This document shows, piece after piece, positions 55,001 to 62,186 of a stretch of 64,000 nt of DNA; position 1 is the stretch's first letter; each line of letters starts with the position of its first letter. Under the pieces are notes generated by a model. It saw nothing but the letters and a program-made list of their open reading frames with translations. It was not told where the DNA came from and ran no database searches. Origin of the DNA: Streptomyces sp. SAI-127 (GTDB lineage: Bacteria; Actinomycetota; Actinomycetes; Streptomycetales; Streptomycetaceae); assembly GCF_029894425.1 (NCBI RefSeq), contig NZ_JARXYJ010000001.1, forward strand, positions 3,348,001 through 3,412,000. Direction: 5' to 3'. The position numbers were made by a program, and so were the translations under genes.

Positions 55001-55321
55001 TCCGCGCCGGAGAGCAACGGCGGTGGCGAATCCTGGCGCTCGGCCAACGACGCGCGGTGGCAGCAGGCCTCCCAGCTCCGGAAGCCCAAGGCGGGCGGGG
55101 TCACCTCCTCCGGTCTGCCGCGGCGGGTGCCCAAGGCCAACCTGGTCGAGGGAGCCGCCGAATCCACCCCCCAGGGGGGCCCTTCGGTCTCCCGTGCTCC
55201 CGAGGACGTCCGGGGCAGGCTGAGCAATCTGCGTCGCGGTGTCCAGCGGGGCCGGAACGCAGGCAGTGAAACGAACGGTCAGGGCTTCGGTTCTGACAGC
55301 ACCTACAACCAGGAGCGTTAG
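52034..55321 (+). CDS. cvnA2: CvnA2, conservon membrane sensor histidine kinase-like protein
   Basis: A 1095-residue paralogue of CvnA1 from GTG 52034. Membrane helices are at about 51-73 (RLNAILLIPVIVGLVMGGFQ) and 380-403 (IVGAAVVVALLLAFILAGAV), with an extracytoplasmic helical domain between. The cytoplasmic part is closely similar to CvnA1: QALLRGNINAIFTNLSRRNQ, LLAELLENATTFSSPQTKV (about 597) and DKGIGLTAEDFADIN. From about 700 a disordered tail of different composition follows, rich in Tyr/Glu/Gln (YEEAQQAPYEEQRQTAYEEP), ending with the same type of motif, GGVTSSGLPRRVPKANLV, then VRGRLSNLRRGV. The expected partners are CvnB2-D2. Confidence 0.95.
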   Translation: MRRSKNGPEPSARGNFTPPPRGAAPAPVPGPDSTAAPSSSGGRFSPRNWRVPTRLNAILLIPVIVGLVMGGFQVKSSIDTWREAEDAENTARLVRASLSYADALYQERDSTAAPLLSGEGQDNATVVAARKKTDQAADAFDEAAQNMPQKAGLQRRLTLFRDGEGGLQTLRAGAYTSSKLTGVKTEEGYTQIAHPLTEFANELGLGTGNITSYGRTVYAIELTKAALSLQRSIGMHLLIKPGPGLSSFASQKVALSSYAYLEGIAVEEYVGGGTAADAAKLDTAKKQIQAEGAALAKEAAAKNPNYVPPPSNPVDMVSGLAQLPSMDESAREALAKDGITAENWWAVNTLKYNAYRQIETDLADTAVNEAASIADEAKRDAFIVGAAVVVALLLAFILAGAVARQMSRSMRQLRNAAFGIAEQRLPMLVDQLSRTDPGRVDTRVAPIPINTKDEIGEVARAFDQVHREAVRLASEQALLRGNINAIFTNLSRRNQSLIEGQLTLITDLENNEADPDQLENLFRLDHLATRMRRNGENLLVLAGEEPGRRWDQPVPLVDVLRAASSEVEQYERIELSGVPEAEIHGRAVTDLVHLLAELLENATTFSSPQTKVRVTATRLPDGRIMIEIHDKGIGLTAEDFADINHKLANPPTVDAAISQRMGLFVVGRLSDRHGIRVQLRPSGEQAGTTSLVMLPDAITHGGGGEHQPDRDEFTVSQIIPEQNFGGENFNNGLPMRTAAELGFDDSRYSEVPDDIRELDPVGRSLMREERRAALESQNGGEPSALQGPNPAYTEAFDGPQSAPQTGYDNGRGGFPEQQPASYDQQTSYEEAQQAPYEEQRQTAYEEPKRPAYDEPYFAQNGGLPQNDTFSPGGGYPEPSYAEPVQEEPAAVHAAAPETFSGFEERRYQDDWPQPDGYQNGYPDQYAPEAESVQAADVSERDRVGFERPGPAPATVGHELTDAGLPRRGSTGSSANGSNGTRHATQEPSPSAPESNGGGESWRSANDARWQQASQLRKPKAGGVTSSGLPRRVPKANLVEGAAESTPQGGPSVSRAPEDVRGRLSNLRRGVQRGRNAGSETNGQGFGSDSTYNQER

Positions 55322-55322
55322 T

Positions 55323-55745
55323 GTGAGCCCGATGAGCCAGGCGGCGCAGAACCTGAACTGGTTGATCACCAACTTCGTGGACAACACCCCGGGGGTGTCC
55401 CACACCGTGGTGGTCTCCGCCGACGGACTCCTTCTGGCGATGTCCGAAGGCTTTCCGCGTGACCGTGCCGACCAGCTTGCGGCCGTCGCCTCCGGTCTGA
55501 CCTCGCTGACCGCGGGTGCCTCGCGCATCTTCGAGGGCGGCGCCGTGAATCAGACGGTTGTGGAGATGGAGCGGGGATTCCTGTTCATCATGTCCGTATC
55601 CGACGGTTCCTCGCTCGCGGTCCTCGCGCACCCCGAGGCGGACATCGGTCTCATTGGGTACGAGATGGCCCTCCTGGTGGACCGAGCCGGTTCGGTCCTG
55701 ACGCCCGATCTGCGTGCGGAGCTCCAGGGCAGCCTGCTCAACTGA
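55323..55745 (+). CDS. cvnB2: CvnB2, roadblock/LC7-domain protein
   Basis: A 140-residue protein, the same length as CvnB1 and nearly identical to it (differences include FEGGAVNQTVVEM for FEGGSVAQTVVEM and EADIGLIGYEM for ECDIGLVGYEM). GTG 55323 lies 1 base after the cvnA2 stop and follows AGGAG by 7 bases. Because the two CvnB proteins are so alike, partner exchange between the two conservons is possible in principle. Confidence 0.95.
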   Translation: MSPMSQAAQNLNWLITNFVDNTPGVSHTVVVSADGLLLAMSEGFPRDRADQLAAVASGLTSLTAGASRIFEGGAVNQTVVEMERGFLFIMSVSDGSSLAVLAHPEADIGLIGYEMALLVDRAGSVLTPDLRAELQGSLLN

Positions 55746-55846
55746 CAGACAGACGGTGCGTTTTGGCGTCCCGGGGCCGTAAGGTTTCGGGACGCGGCTC
55801 CACACAGCGTGATGGGTGCCCCGGCACAGTCGGAGGAGGAGAGAAA

Positions 55847-56437
55847 GTGGCAACACCCCCAGGTGGTTCATCTGGCAATTGGTCGTACGGCCCTGGCCAG
55901 GGTCAGAACGACGGTTCCCAGAACCCGAACCGCTACAACTTCCCCTCCGCACCCAGCCAGCGGCGTCAGCAGCCGTATGCGCCCCAGGGCCCGCAGGGTC
56001 CCGGGCCGTCGCCGTACGACCAGCCGCCCGCCCCGCGCATCCAGCCCGTGCAGCCGCAGCGACGCAACCCTGAGCCTTCACCCGCGGGAGGCGCCAGCAA
56101 TCCCCTGGTGCGCCCGTACGCCATGACGGGCGGCCGTACCCGCCCGCGCTACCAGCTCGCCATCGAGGCGCTGGTGCACACGACCGCGCAGCCGCACCAG
56201 ATGCAGGGCCAGTTGCCCGAGCATCAGCGGATCTGCAACCTCTGCCGGGAGATCAAGTCGGTAGCCGAGATCTCGGCGCTGCTGACCATCCCCCTCGGCG
56301 TGGCCAGGATCCTCGTCGCCGACTTGGCGGAGGCGGGCCTGGTCGCCATCCATCAGCCCGGCGGCGACGAGAACGCCGGCGGCCAGCCAGACGTGACACT
56401 GCTCGAAAGGGTGCTCAGTGGACTTCGCAAGCTCTAG
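55847..56437 (+). CDS. cvnC2: CvnC2, DUF742 protein with Pro/Gln-rich N-terminal extension
   Basis: A 196-residue protein from GTG 55847 after GGAGGAGGA. Residues 1-85 are Gly/Ser/Gln/Pro-rich and disordered (SSGNWSYGPGQGQNDGSQNP), an extension of about 60 residues relative to CvnC1. The DUF742 core follows (LVRPYAMTGGRTRPRYQLAI, ICNLCREIKSVAEISALLTI) and the C-terminus LLERVLSGLRKL is the same as in CvnC1. The 3' end overlaps cvnD2 by 20 bases. Confidence 0.94.
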   Translation: MATPPGGSSGNWSYGPGQGQNDGSQNPNRYNFPSAPSQRRQQPYAPQGPQGPGPSPYDQPPAPRIQPVQPQRRNPEPSPAGGASNPLVRPYAMTGGRTRPRYQLAIEALVHTTAQPHQMQGQLPEHQRICNLCREIKSVAEISALLTIPLGVARILVADLAEAGLVAIHQPGGDENAGGQPDVTLLERVLSGLRKL

Positions 56438-56999
56438 CGGCGGTCCTTCCCGCTCCACCACCTCGGCGAAGATCGTGGTGGCGGGTGGCTTCGGCGTGGG
56501 CAAGACCACGTTCGTCGGGGCCGTTTCGGAGATCAACCCGCTGCGCACAGAGGCCGTGATGACATCCGCGTCGGCGGGCATCGACGACCTCACCCACACC
56601 GGGGACAAGACGACCACCACGGTCGCCATGGACTTCGGCCGCATCACCCTGGACCAGGACCTGATCCTGTACCTCTTCGGTACGCCCGGTCAGGACCGCT
56701 TCTGGTTCATGTGGGACGACCTGGTCCGCGGCGCCATCGGTGCGATCGTCCTCGTCGACACGAGGCGCCTTGCCGACTGTTTCCCGGCTGTCGACTACTT
56801 CGAGAACTCCGGGCTTCCTTTTGTGATCGCCCTCAACGGGTTCGACGGCCAGCAGCCGTACAACCCGGACGAGGTCCGGGAAGCTCTGCAGATCGGGCCG
56901 GACACTCCGATCATCACGACGGACGCGCGGCACCGGGCAGATGCGAAGTCCGCTCTCATCACGTTGGTCGAGCACGCGTTGATGGCTCGCTTGCGGTAA
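56418..56999 (+). CDS. cvnD2: CvnD2, Ras/MglA-like small GTPase
   Basis: A 193-residue GTPase from GTG 56418. It is almost identical to CvnD1 in residues 15-193, differing by a two-residue insertion near the start (SSGGPSRSTTSAKIVVAGG) and a few conservative changes (FDGQQPYNPDEV for FDGHQPYAPEEV). P-loop GGFGVGKTTFVG and LFGTPGQDRFWFMWDDLV are unchanged. Last gene of conservon 2, followed by a complex of hairpins. Confidence 0.95.
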   Translation: MDFASSSGGPSRSTTSAKIVVAGGFGVGKTTFVGAVSEINPLRTEAVMTSASAGIDDLTHTGDKTTTTVAMDFGRITLDQDLILYLFGTPGQDRFWFMWDDLVRGAIGAIVLVDTRRLADCFPAVDYFENSGLPFVIALNGFDGQQPYNPDEVREALQIGPDTPIITTDARHRADAKSALITLVEHALMARLR

Positions 57000-57007
57000 C
57001 GGCTACG

Positions 57008-57046
57008 GGGCTGCCTCGGACGGTTGTGTGCCGTCTGCGGCAGCCC
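57008..57046 (+). terminator. Terminator after conservon 2
   Basis: GGGCTGCC and GGCAGCCC enclose an inner GACGG-TTGTGTG-CCGTC hairpin. It lies 9 bases after the cvnD2 stop codon. Confidence 0.75.
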
Positions 57047-57052
57047 TTCGGC

Positions 57053-57083
57053 TTGTCGCGCAGTTCCCCGCGCCCCTTCGGGG
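57053..57083. repeat. Streptomyces dispersed intergenic element (GTCGCGCAGTTCCCCGCGCC type)
   Basis: TTGTCGCGCAGTTCCCCGCG followed by CCCCTTCGGGG is a sequence I recognise as recurring between genes throughout Streptomyces genomes, usually ending in a small CCCC-GGGG hairpin as here. Only one copy was noticed in this window. Confidence 0.6.
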
Positions 57084-57127
57084 CACGTCTAAGGGCCCCT
57101 CTCATCGAGAGGGGCCCTTAGACGTGC
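57083..57127. terminator. Perfect 21-bp hairpin between cvn2 and accE
   Basis: The left arm starts GCACGTCTAAGGGCCC and the right arm ends GGGCCCTTAGACGTGC; all 21 pairs are Watson-Crick and the loop is only ATC. It lies 8 bases beyond the accE stop codon on the minus strand and 84 bases past cvnD2, so it can terminate both transcripts. Confidence 0.85.
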
Positions 57128-57134
57128 TTACGGC

Positions 57135-57326
57135 TCAGTGCCAGCTGTGCGGGGCCCGGAAGCCGCCCTCGCGCTCCAGGCGGCGCCAGCCGGCCTTGGG
57201 GCGGACTCGGTGGGTCGGGGTGGACGACGGGGCGGCCGCCGCGCGAGCCAGGAGGATCGCCGTGATGGCGGCGACTTCCTCGGGCTCGGCGTGGCCCTTC
57301 TCGACGCGGATGTCAGGGGTGCTCAT
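57135..57326 (-). CDS. accE: Acyl-CoA carboxylase epsilon subunit
   Basis: A 63-residue protein (MSTPDIRVEKGHAEPEEVAA) with helix ITAILLARAAAAP and a basic, Trp-containing end (PKAGWRRLEREGGFRAPHSW). This is the actinobacteria-specific epsilon subunit that tightens the complex between AccB and the biotinylated AccA. It follows accB by 57 bases on the same strand, the standard arrangement. Confidence 0.93.
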   Translation of the reverse strand: MSTPDIRVEKGHAEPEEVAAITAILLARAAAAPSSTPTHRVRPKAGWRRLEREGGFRAPHSWH

Positions 57327-57383
57327 AGGTCACAGTCTCCGTGAGAGAGGTTTCCGCGAGGGTGTCGCGGAGGGTCCGCGGGG

Positions 57384-59003
57384 TTACTGCGGAGGGTTGC
57401 CGTGCTTACGGGAGGGCAGGTCGGCGTGCTTCGACTGGAGCATCGCCAGGGACCGGATCAGCACCTCGCGGGTTTCCGCCGGGTCGATCACGTCGTCCAC
57501 CAGGCCGCGCTCCGCCGCGTAGTACGGGTGCATCAGCTCGGACTTGTACTCCTTGACCATGCGGGCCCGCATGGCCTCGGGGTCCTCGGCCTCGGCGATC
57601 TGACGCCTGAAGATGACGTTGGCGGCACCTTCGGCACCCATCACCGCGATCTCGTTCGTCGGCCAGGCGTAGGTGAGGTCCGCGCCGATGGACTGGCTGT
57701 CCATGACGATGTAGGCCCCGCCGTACGCCTTGCGCAGGATCAGGGAGATCCTCGGCACGGTGGCGTTGCAGTACGCGTACAGCAGCTTGGCGCCGTGGCG
57801 GATGATTCCGCCGTGCTCCTGGTCGACACCCGGAAGGAACCCGGGGACGTCCAGGAAAGTGACGATCGGGATGTTAAAAGCGTCACACATCTGGACAAAG
57901 CGCGCAGCTTTTTCCGACGCCTCGATGTCCAGGACACCGGCGAGCGAGGAGGGCTGGTTGGCCACGATGCCGACGACCTGGCCGTCCATCCGGGCCAGCG
58001 CGCAGATGATGTTGCGGGCCCAGCGCTCGTGGACCTCCAGGTAGTCGCCGTCGTCGACGATCTCCTCGATGACCTTGGTCATGTCGTACGGCCTGTTGCC
58101 GTCCGCCGGGACCAGGTCGAGCAGCACGTCGCCGCGCCGGTCCGCCGCGTCCGTGGACTCCGCCCGCGGCGGGTTCTCCCGGTTGTTCTGCGGGAGCATC
58201 GACAGCAGGTAGCGCACCTCGGCGAGGCACGTCTCCTCGTCGTCGTAGGCGAAGTGGCAGACACCGGACGTCTCGGCGTGCACGTCCGCGCCGCCGAGGC
58301 CGTTCTGGGTGATCTCCTCGCCCGTCACCGCCTTCACCACGTCCGGTCCGGTGATGAACATCTGGGACGTCTCGCGGACCATGAAGACGAAGTCCGTCAG
58401 GGCGGGCGAGTAGGCCGCGCCGCCGGCGCACGGGCCGAGCATGACGCTGATCTGCGGGATGACGCCCGATGCCCGGGTGTTGCGCTGGAAGATGCCGCCG
58501 TAGCCGGCGAGGGCGGAGACGCCCTCCTGGATACGGGCGCCCGCGCCGTCGTTCAGGGAGACCAGAGGCGCGCCCGCCGCGATGGCCATGTCCATGATCT
58601 TGTGGATCTTCGTGGCGTGGGCCTCGCCCAGCGCGCCGCCGAAGATGCGGAAGTCATGGGCGTAGACGAAGACCGTGCGGCCCTCCACCGTGCCCCAGCC
58701 GGTGATGACACCGTCGGTGTACGGCTTCTTGGCCTCCAGGCCGAACCCGGTCGCCCGGTGCCGGCGCAGCTGCTCGACCTCCTGGAAGGAACCCGCGTCG
58801 AGGAGCAGCTCGATGCGCTCCCGTGCGGTCAGCTTGCCCTTGGCGTGCTGCGCCTCGGTCGCCTTCTCGCTGGGGCCGGCCAGGGCCGCCGCACGGATCC
58901 CGTGCAGTTCGGCCACCCGCCCGTGCGCGTCCGTCGGCTCACCTGTGGGCTCACCCGTCGGCTCACCCTTCGTCTCACCCGGCGCCTCATCCAAAACGGT
59001 CAT
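57384..59003 (-). CDS. accB: Acyl-CoA carboxylase carboxyltransferase (beta) subunit
   Basis: A 539-residue carboxyltransferase that carboxylates acetyl-CoA/propionyl-CoA to malonyl/methylmalonyl-CoA for fatty acids and polyketides. Motifs are ATGFGLEAKKPYTDGVITGW, SLNDGAGARIQEGVSALAGY (first oxyanion hole), GPCAGGAAYSPALTDFVFMV and, in the C domain, FLPGVDQEHGGIIRHGAKLL and RKAYGGAYIVMDSQSIGADL. The N-terminal leader contains GEPTGEPTGEPTD from a 12-bp tandem repeat and is about 9 residues longer than in S. coelicolor. It is operonic with accE. Confidence 0.96.
   Translation of the reverse strand: MTVLDEAPGETKGEPTGEPTGEPTDAHGRVAELHGIRAAALAGPSEKATEAQHAKGKLTARERIELLLDAGSFQEVEQLRRHRATGFGLEAKKPYTDGVITGWGTVEGRTVFVYAHDFRIFGGALGEAHATKIHKIMDMAIAAGAPLVSLNDGAGARIQEGVSALAGYGGIFQRNTRASGVIPQISVMLGPCAGGAAYSPALTDFVFMVRETSQMFITGPDVVKAVTGEEITQNGLGGADVHAETSGVCHFAYDDEETCLAEVRYLLSMLPQNNRENPPRAESTDAADRRGDVLLDLVPADGNRPYDMTKVIEEIVDDGDYLEVHERWARNIICALARMDGQVVGIVANQPSSLAGVLDIEASEKAARFVQMCDAFNIPIVTFLDVPGFLPGVDQEHGGIIRHGAKLLYAYCNATVPRISLILRKAYGGAYIVMDSQSIGADLTYAWPTNEIAVMGAEGAANVIFRRQIAEAEDPEAMRARMVKEYKSELMHPYYAAERGLVDDVIDPAETREVLIRSLAMLQSKHADLPSRKHGNPPQ
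58933..58980 (-). repeat. 12-bp tandem repeat inside the accB leader
   Basis: Four consecutive 12-bp units with the common core GGCTCACC (top strand), the fourth diverged. They encode Gly-Glu-Pro-Thr repeats near residue 12-24 of AccB. The length divides by three, so copy changes keep the frame. Confidence 0.85.
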
Positions 59004-59154
59004 GTAGTGACCTTACGAAGACCCGCGAGGAATGCGAGCCGTCGACTCCTCACAGTCTCCGGCCCGTTTTCCTGGTGCCACTGAACAGAACCCGGGAGCC
59101 ATGCAGGCGTTCCGACTGCTCAGGGGGCCTGCCGCTTGTAGAGGTCCAACAAAG

Positions 59155-61482
59155 TCAGTGCGTGAGAGTCACCTCACATTCATGCGTGGCGCATACCTCC
59201 CCCGGGGTGACGCGCAGGTGCAGCAGGCGGCCCGTGGCACGTATGTCGATCGTGTCGTCGGCGCGCACGACCGAGCGCACGGGGCGGTTCCAGACGATCT
59301 CCAGCGGTTCGCCCGAACGGGGTGGCTCGGCCACGGAGAGAGTAGCGGTACGACCCCTGCGGCGGACCAGCACGCTCGCCCCGGCCGACGCGGTGAGCGG
59401 ACCCGCGGTGCCGGCCCGCCAGAAGTTCGCGGCGGTCAGGCCCAGGCGGTCGACGCGGACCGCCTGGCACACGCTGTCGTTGGCGAGGACCGACAGCCAG
59501 TGGCGGTCGGCGGCGCGAGCGGCGACGGCGTGACGGGAGGCCCCGGGCATCAGGACATAGACGTACGAGGCGTCCACGGGGTCGGTGCCGTGGTCGAGCC
59601 AGAGGGTCTGCCAGCGCCGGGTGCGCTGTTCGGTCGTACTGGAAGTGTTGATGTCGGACCAGGCGCCGGTGCGGTCCTCGCGCAGGGCGCGCAGGGCGCC
59701 GGGGACGAGCCAGCCTCCGTGCCCCTCCAGATGCGCCCAGCCCCGGCCCCGTACGAAGGACTGTGTCCCGCCCTCCCCCAGGTTGCGGTTGTCGACGACG
59801 GTCTCGACGGGGACGCCGTCGGTGCAGGTGATGCCCGCTCCGAGGCAGATCACCGCGTCCGCGACGCAGAACCACGACTTGCGGGCCTGAAGAGTCGACT
59901 CCAGTCCCTTCAGGTGCTGGCCGATCGCCGCGTACTCGCCGTCGGTCGTGCCGCCGACCCAGCGGACGTCCGGCTTGGGCTCGCCCCACTCGCCGCCGGC
60001 CCGGTCGGGAAGGCGTTTCGTGGAGACCGTCGTGCCGGGGAGGCGGTACCAGTCGACGGTCGGCCAGTACCAGTCCGTGTACTGATCGGCCCGGCCGTCG
60101 GCCCACCAGGAGAGCATTCCGGCGCCGGTGTGCCAGCCGCGGGGGTTCTCGCCGTTGCCGCATTCGTAGGCGGCGATGCGGGCGCTGGCCATGGCGATGT
60201 TCGCGACGAATCCGGGGCGGCGGTGGACGGCCCTGTCCATGGCGGCGAAGAGTGTGTGCCCGACAGGTTCGGGGGTGGCGGGGACGGGTGACGCGGCCAC
60301 CGCGTGCAGCCGGGCGAGGTCGGCCACGTCGAACTGGGGCGCCGTCAGGATCGGTGCGACGGTGTCCCGCTCGATCCAGCCCTTCACCAGGCCGTGCCAG
60401 CGCGACCGCTCCTCCTCGCTCGCCCCGCCCGCCAGCAGCGCGATGGCGGCGACGATTCCCTGGCCGTGGAAGTGGTCGCCGCGCATGACGTGGCGGTCGT
60501 CGTCCTTGAGGTGACCGCGGCTGATGGCACGGCCGTTGACGCTGTCCATCACCAGCCCGTCGTGGATCAGCGGGGCGTAGGCGCGCTCGACACTGTCGAG
60601 GACGGTCTGCCGGTGCGGGTCGGTCACCTCCCACTCGGACCCCGCGAGGAGGGCGAAGAGGCGGCCGAGGCCGTCGAGCAGGACCTGTCCGTAGGTGCCG
60701 GAGTAGGCGACCCAGGTGTGCTGGACGAAGGAGCCGTCGGCGTAGAGGCCATCGCCCTTCGCGACGTACGGGAAGACCGGCGAGAGGGCGTCTCGGGCGA
60801 GGGCTATCCGGTCGGGGGCCCTGCCGAGGATGCCGCGCAGGACGACGGAGCGGCACAGGTCGACGCGGTTGGCGCCGGTGGAGGTGCCGGAGTAGTCGGT
60901 GAGCGTCGCGTCGGGGATGAAGTGGTCGACGGCGGCGCAGGCCGCTGTGACGCGATCCGGGCCGAGGTGGTCGTACAGGGCGGCCGTGGTGTCCATGAGG
61001 AGGCGGGGGCTGCCGATCTGCCACTCCCACCAGTTGCCGTAGCGGGTGGTGGAGGGGTTGTAGACGGTGGCGGAGAGGTGGTCGAGGCCGCGGAGGACGT
61101 CCGCGAGGAGGGACTCGTCGCCGGTCGAGCCGGTGCCCGGCTGGACGTAAGCCCGGGTCATGGTCCACAGGCGGCCGTAGCTCCGGGTGATGCCGGCCGG
61201 GGGATCGTAGGGGTGGCCCGGCCAGAGGGAGGTGGGGGTCGGGGCCATGGTGGCGCGGAAGCCGCGGGCGAGTTCGCCGGTCTCGGCGAGGCGGGCGACG
61301 TACGGCTGCGCCGCCGGGTCGTAGCCGGTACCGAGGGCGATGGCGAGCCAGCGTCGGCGGAGGGTGTCGTACGGGTCGGCTGCGGCGGCGCGGGCGGGCG
61401 GGGCGGCGGTGGCCAGGAGCGCCGCCGCGAGTAAGACGGCTCTGCGGGTGGGTCGCACGAGGGCTCTGCGCTGCGGGTTCAT
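59155..61482 (-). CDS. Secreted polysaccharide lyase, family 8 (hyaluronate/chondroitin/xanthan lyase type)
   Basis: A 775-residue exported enzyme. ATG 61482 gives MNPQRRALVRPTRRAVLLAA with a twin-Arg-like TRR before a hydrophobic stretch ending APPARAAAAD. The catalytic alpha domain has YGNWWEWQIGSPRLLMD (the Asn and Trp cleft), DGSFVQHTWVAYSGTYGQVL (catalytic His and Tyr) and RAISRGHLKDDDRHV (Arg). The beta-sandwich half follows (YECGNGENPRGWHTGAG, DWYRLPGTTVSTKRLPD, WFCVADAVICLGAGITC). It would cleave glycosaminoglycan-like or xanthan-like polymers by beta-elimination. It is divergent from yceI and stands alone, without sugar transporter or regulator genes. Confidence 0.92.
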   Translation of the reverse strand: MNPQRRALVRPTRRAVLLAAALLATAAPPARAAAADPYDTLRRRWLAIALGTGYDPAAQPYVARLAETGELARGFRATMAPTPTSLWPGHPYDPPAGITRSYGRLWTMTRAYVQPGTGSTGDESLLADVLRGLDHLSATVYNPSTTRYGNWWEWQIGSPRLLMDTTAALYDHLGPDRVTAACAAVDHFIPDATLTDYSGTSTGANRVDLCRSVVLRGILGRAPDRIALARDALSPVFPYVAKGDGLYADGSFVQHTWVAYSGTYGQVLLDGLGRLFALLAGSEWEVTDPHRQTVLDSVERAYAPLIHDGLVMDSVNGRAISRGHLKDDDRHVMRGDHFHGQGIVAAIALLAGGASEEERSRWHGLVKGWIERDTVAPILTAPQFDVADLARLHAVAASPVPATPEPVGHTLFAAMDRAVHRRPGFVANIAMASARIAAYECGNGENPRGWHTGAGMLSWWADGRADQYTDWYWPTVDWYRLPGTTVSTKRLPDRAGGEWGEPKPDVRWVGGTTDGEYAAIGQHLKGLESTLQARKSWFCVADAVICLGAGITCTDGVPVETVVDNRNLGEGGTQSFVRGRGWAHLEGHGGWLVPGALRALREDRTGAWSDINTSSTTEQRTRRWQTLWLDHGTDPVDASYVYVLMPGASRHAVAARAADRHWLSVLANDSVCQAVRVDRLGLTAANFWRAGTAGPLTASAGASVLVRRRGRTATLSVAEPPRSGEPLEIVWNRPVRSVVRADDTIDIRATGRLLHLRVTPGEVCATHECEVTLTH

Positions 61483-61570
61483 ACCGGGGCATCTACCACC
61501 GCGGGGCGATCGGGCCAACACTTCGCGGATGACGTTGAAACCTGTACGGAATAGGTCTACGGTCGTTCGC

Positions 61571-61592
61571 GTTGAGTGGTTCAACGTTCAAC
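61571..61592 (+). promoter_or_regulatory. GTTCAAC repeats upstream of yceI
   Basis: GTTGA-GTGGT-TCAAC (61571-61585) is an inverted repeat, and GTTCAAC occurs twice in tandem (61579-61585, 61586-61592). They end 24 bases before the yceI ATG and fit a MarR-like or similar operator. No regulator gene is adjacent. Confidence 0.5.
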
Positions 61593-61616
61593 ATCCTCAC
61601 TTCAAGGAGCTACGTC

Positions 61617-62171
61617 ATGACGAACATCGACCTGACCGCGCTGACCGGCGACTACACGATCGACGCCTCCCACTCCACGATCGGCTTCACCGTGCGTCAC
61701 GCCATGGTCACCAACGTCAAGGGCAAGTTCGACGAGTTCAGCGGCTCGCTGCACCTGGACGGCGGCGACCCGTCCGCGTCGACGGCCTCCATCGACGTCA
61801 AGATGGACAGCATCGACACCGGGTCGGCGGACCGTGACGGGCACCTCAAGAGCGCGGACTTCTTCAAGATCGAGGAGTTCCCGACGATGACCTTCCGCTC
61901 CACCAAGGCGGAAGCACTCGGCGACGAGGACTACCGCATCACCGGTGATCTGACCATCCTCGGCACCACCAAGCCGGTCACCATCGACCTCGAGTTCAAC
62001 GGCGCCGCGAAGGACCCGTTCGGCAACGAGCGCGTGGGCTTCGAGGGCAAGGCGGAGATCAAGCGCTCCGACTGGGGCCTGACCTGGAACACGACCCTGG
62101 AGACGGGCGGCGTCCTGGTCTCCGACAAGATCAAGCTGAACTTCGACATCTCCGCTATCAAGAACGCGTGA
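61617..62171 (+). CDS. YceI-family lipocalin-like protein
   Basis: A 184-residue beta-barrel protein. ATG 61617 follows AAGGAG. The family start GDYTIDASHSTIGFTVRHAM is followed by VKGKFDEFSGSLHLDGGDPS, HLKSADFFKIEEFPTMTF and GTTKPVTIDLEFNGAAKDPF. No signal peptide is present, so this member is probably cytoplasmic, as in many streptomycetes. YceI barrels bind polyisoprenoids in some bacteria; the ligand here is unknown. Divergent from the PL8 lyase gene. Confidence 0.93.
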   Translation: MTNIDLTALTGDYTIDASHSTIGFTVRHAMVTNVKGKFDEFSGSLHLDGGDPSASTASIDVKMDSIDTGSADRDGHLKSADFFKIEEFPTMTFRSTKAEALGDEDYRITGDLTILGTTKPVTIDLEFNGAAKDPFGNERVGFEGKAEIKRSDWGLTWNTTLETGGVLVSDKIKLNFDISAIKNA

Positions 62172-62186
62172 CCCCGTCGCCGGGGC

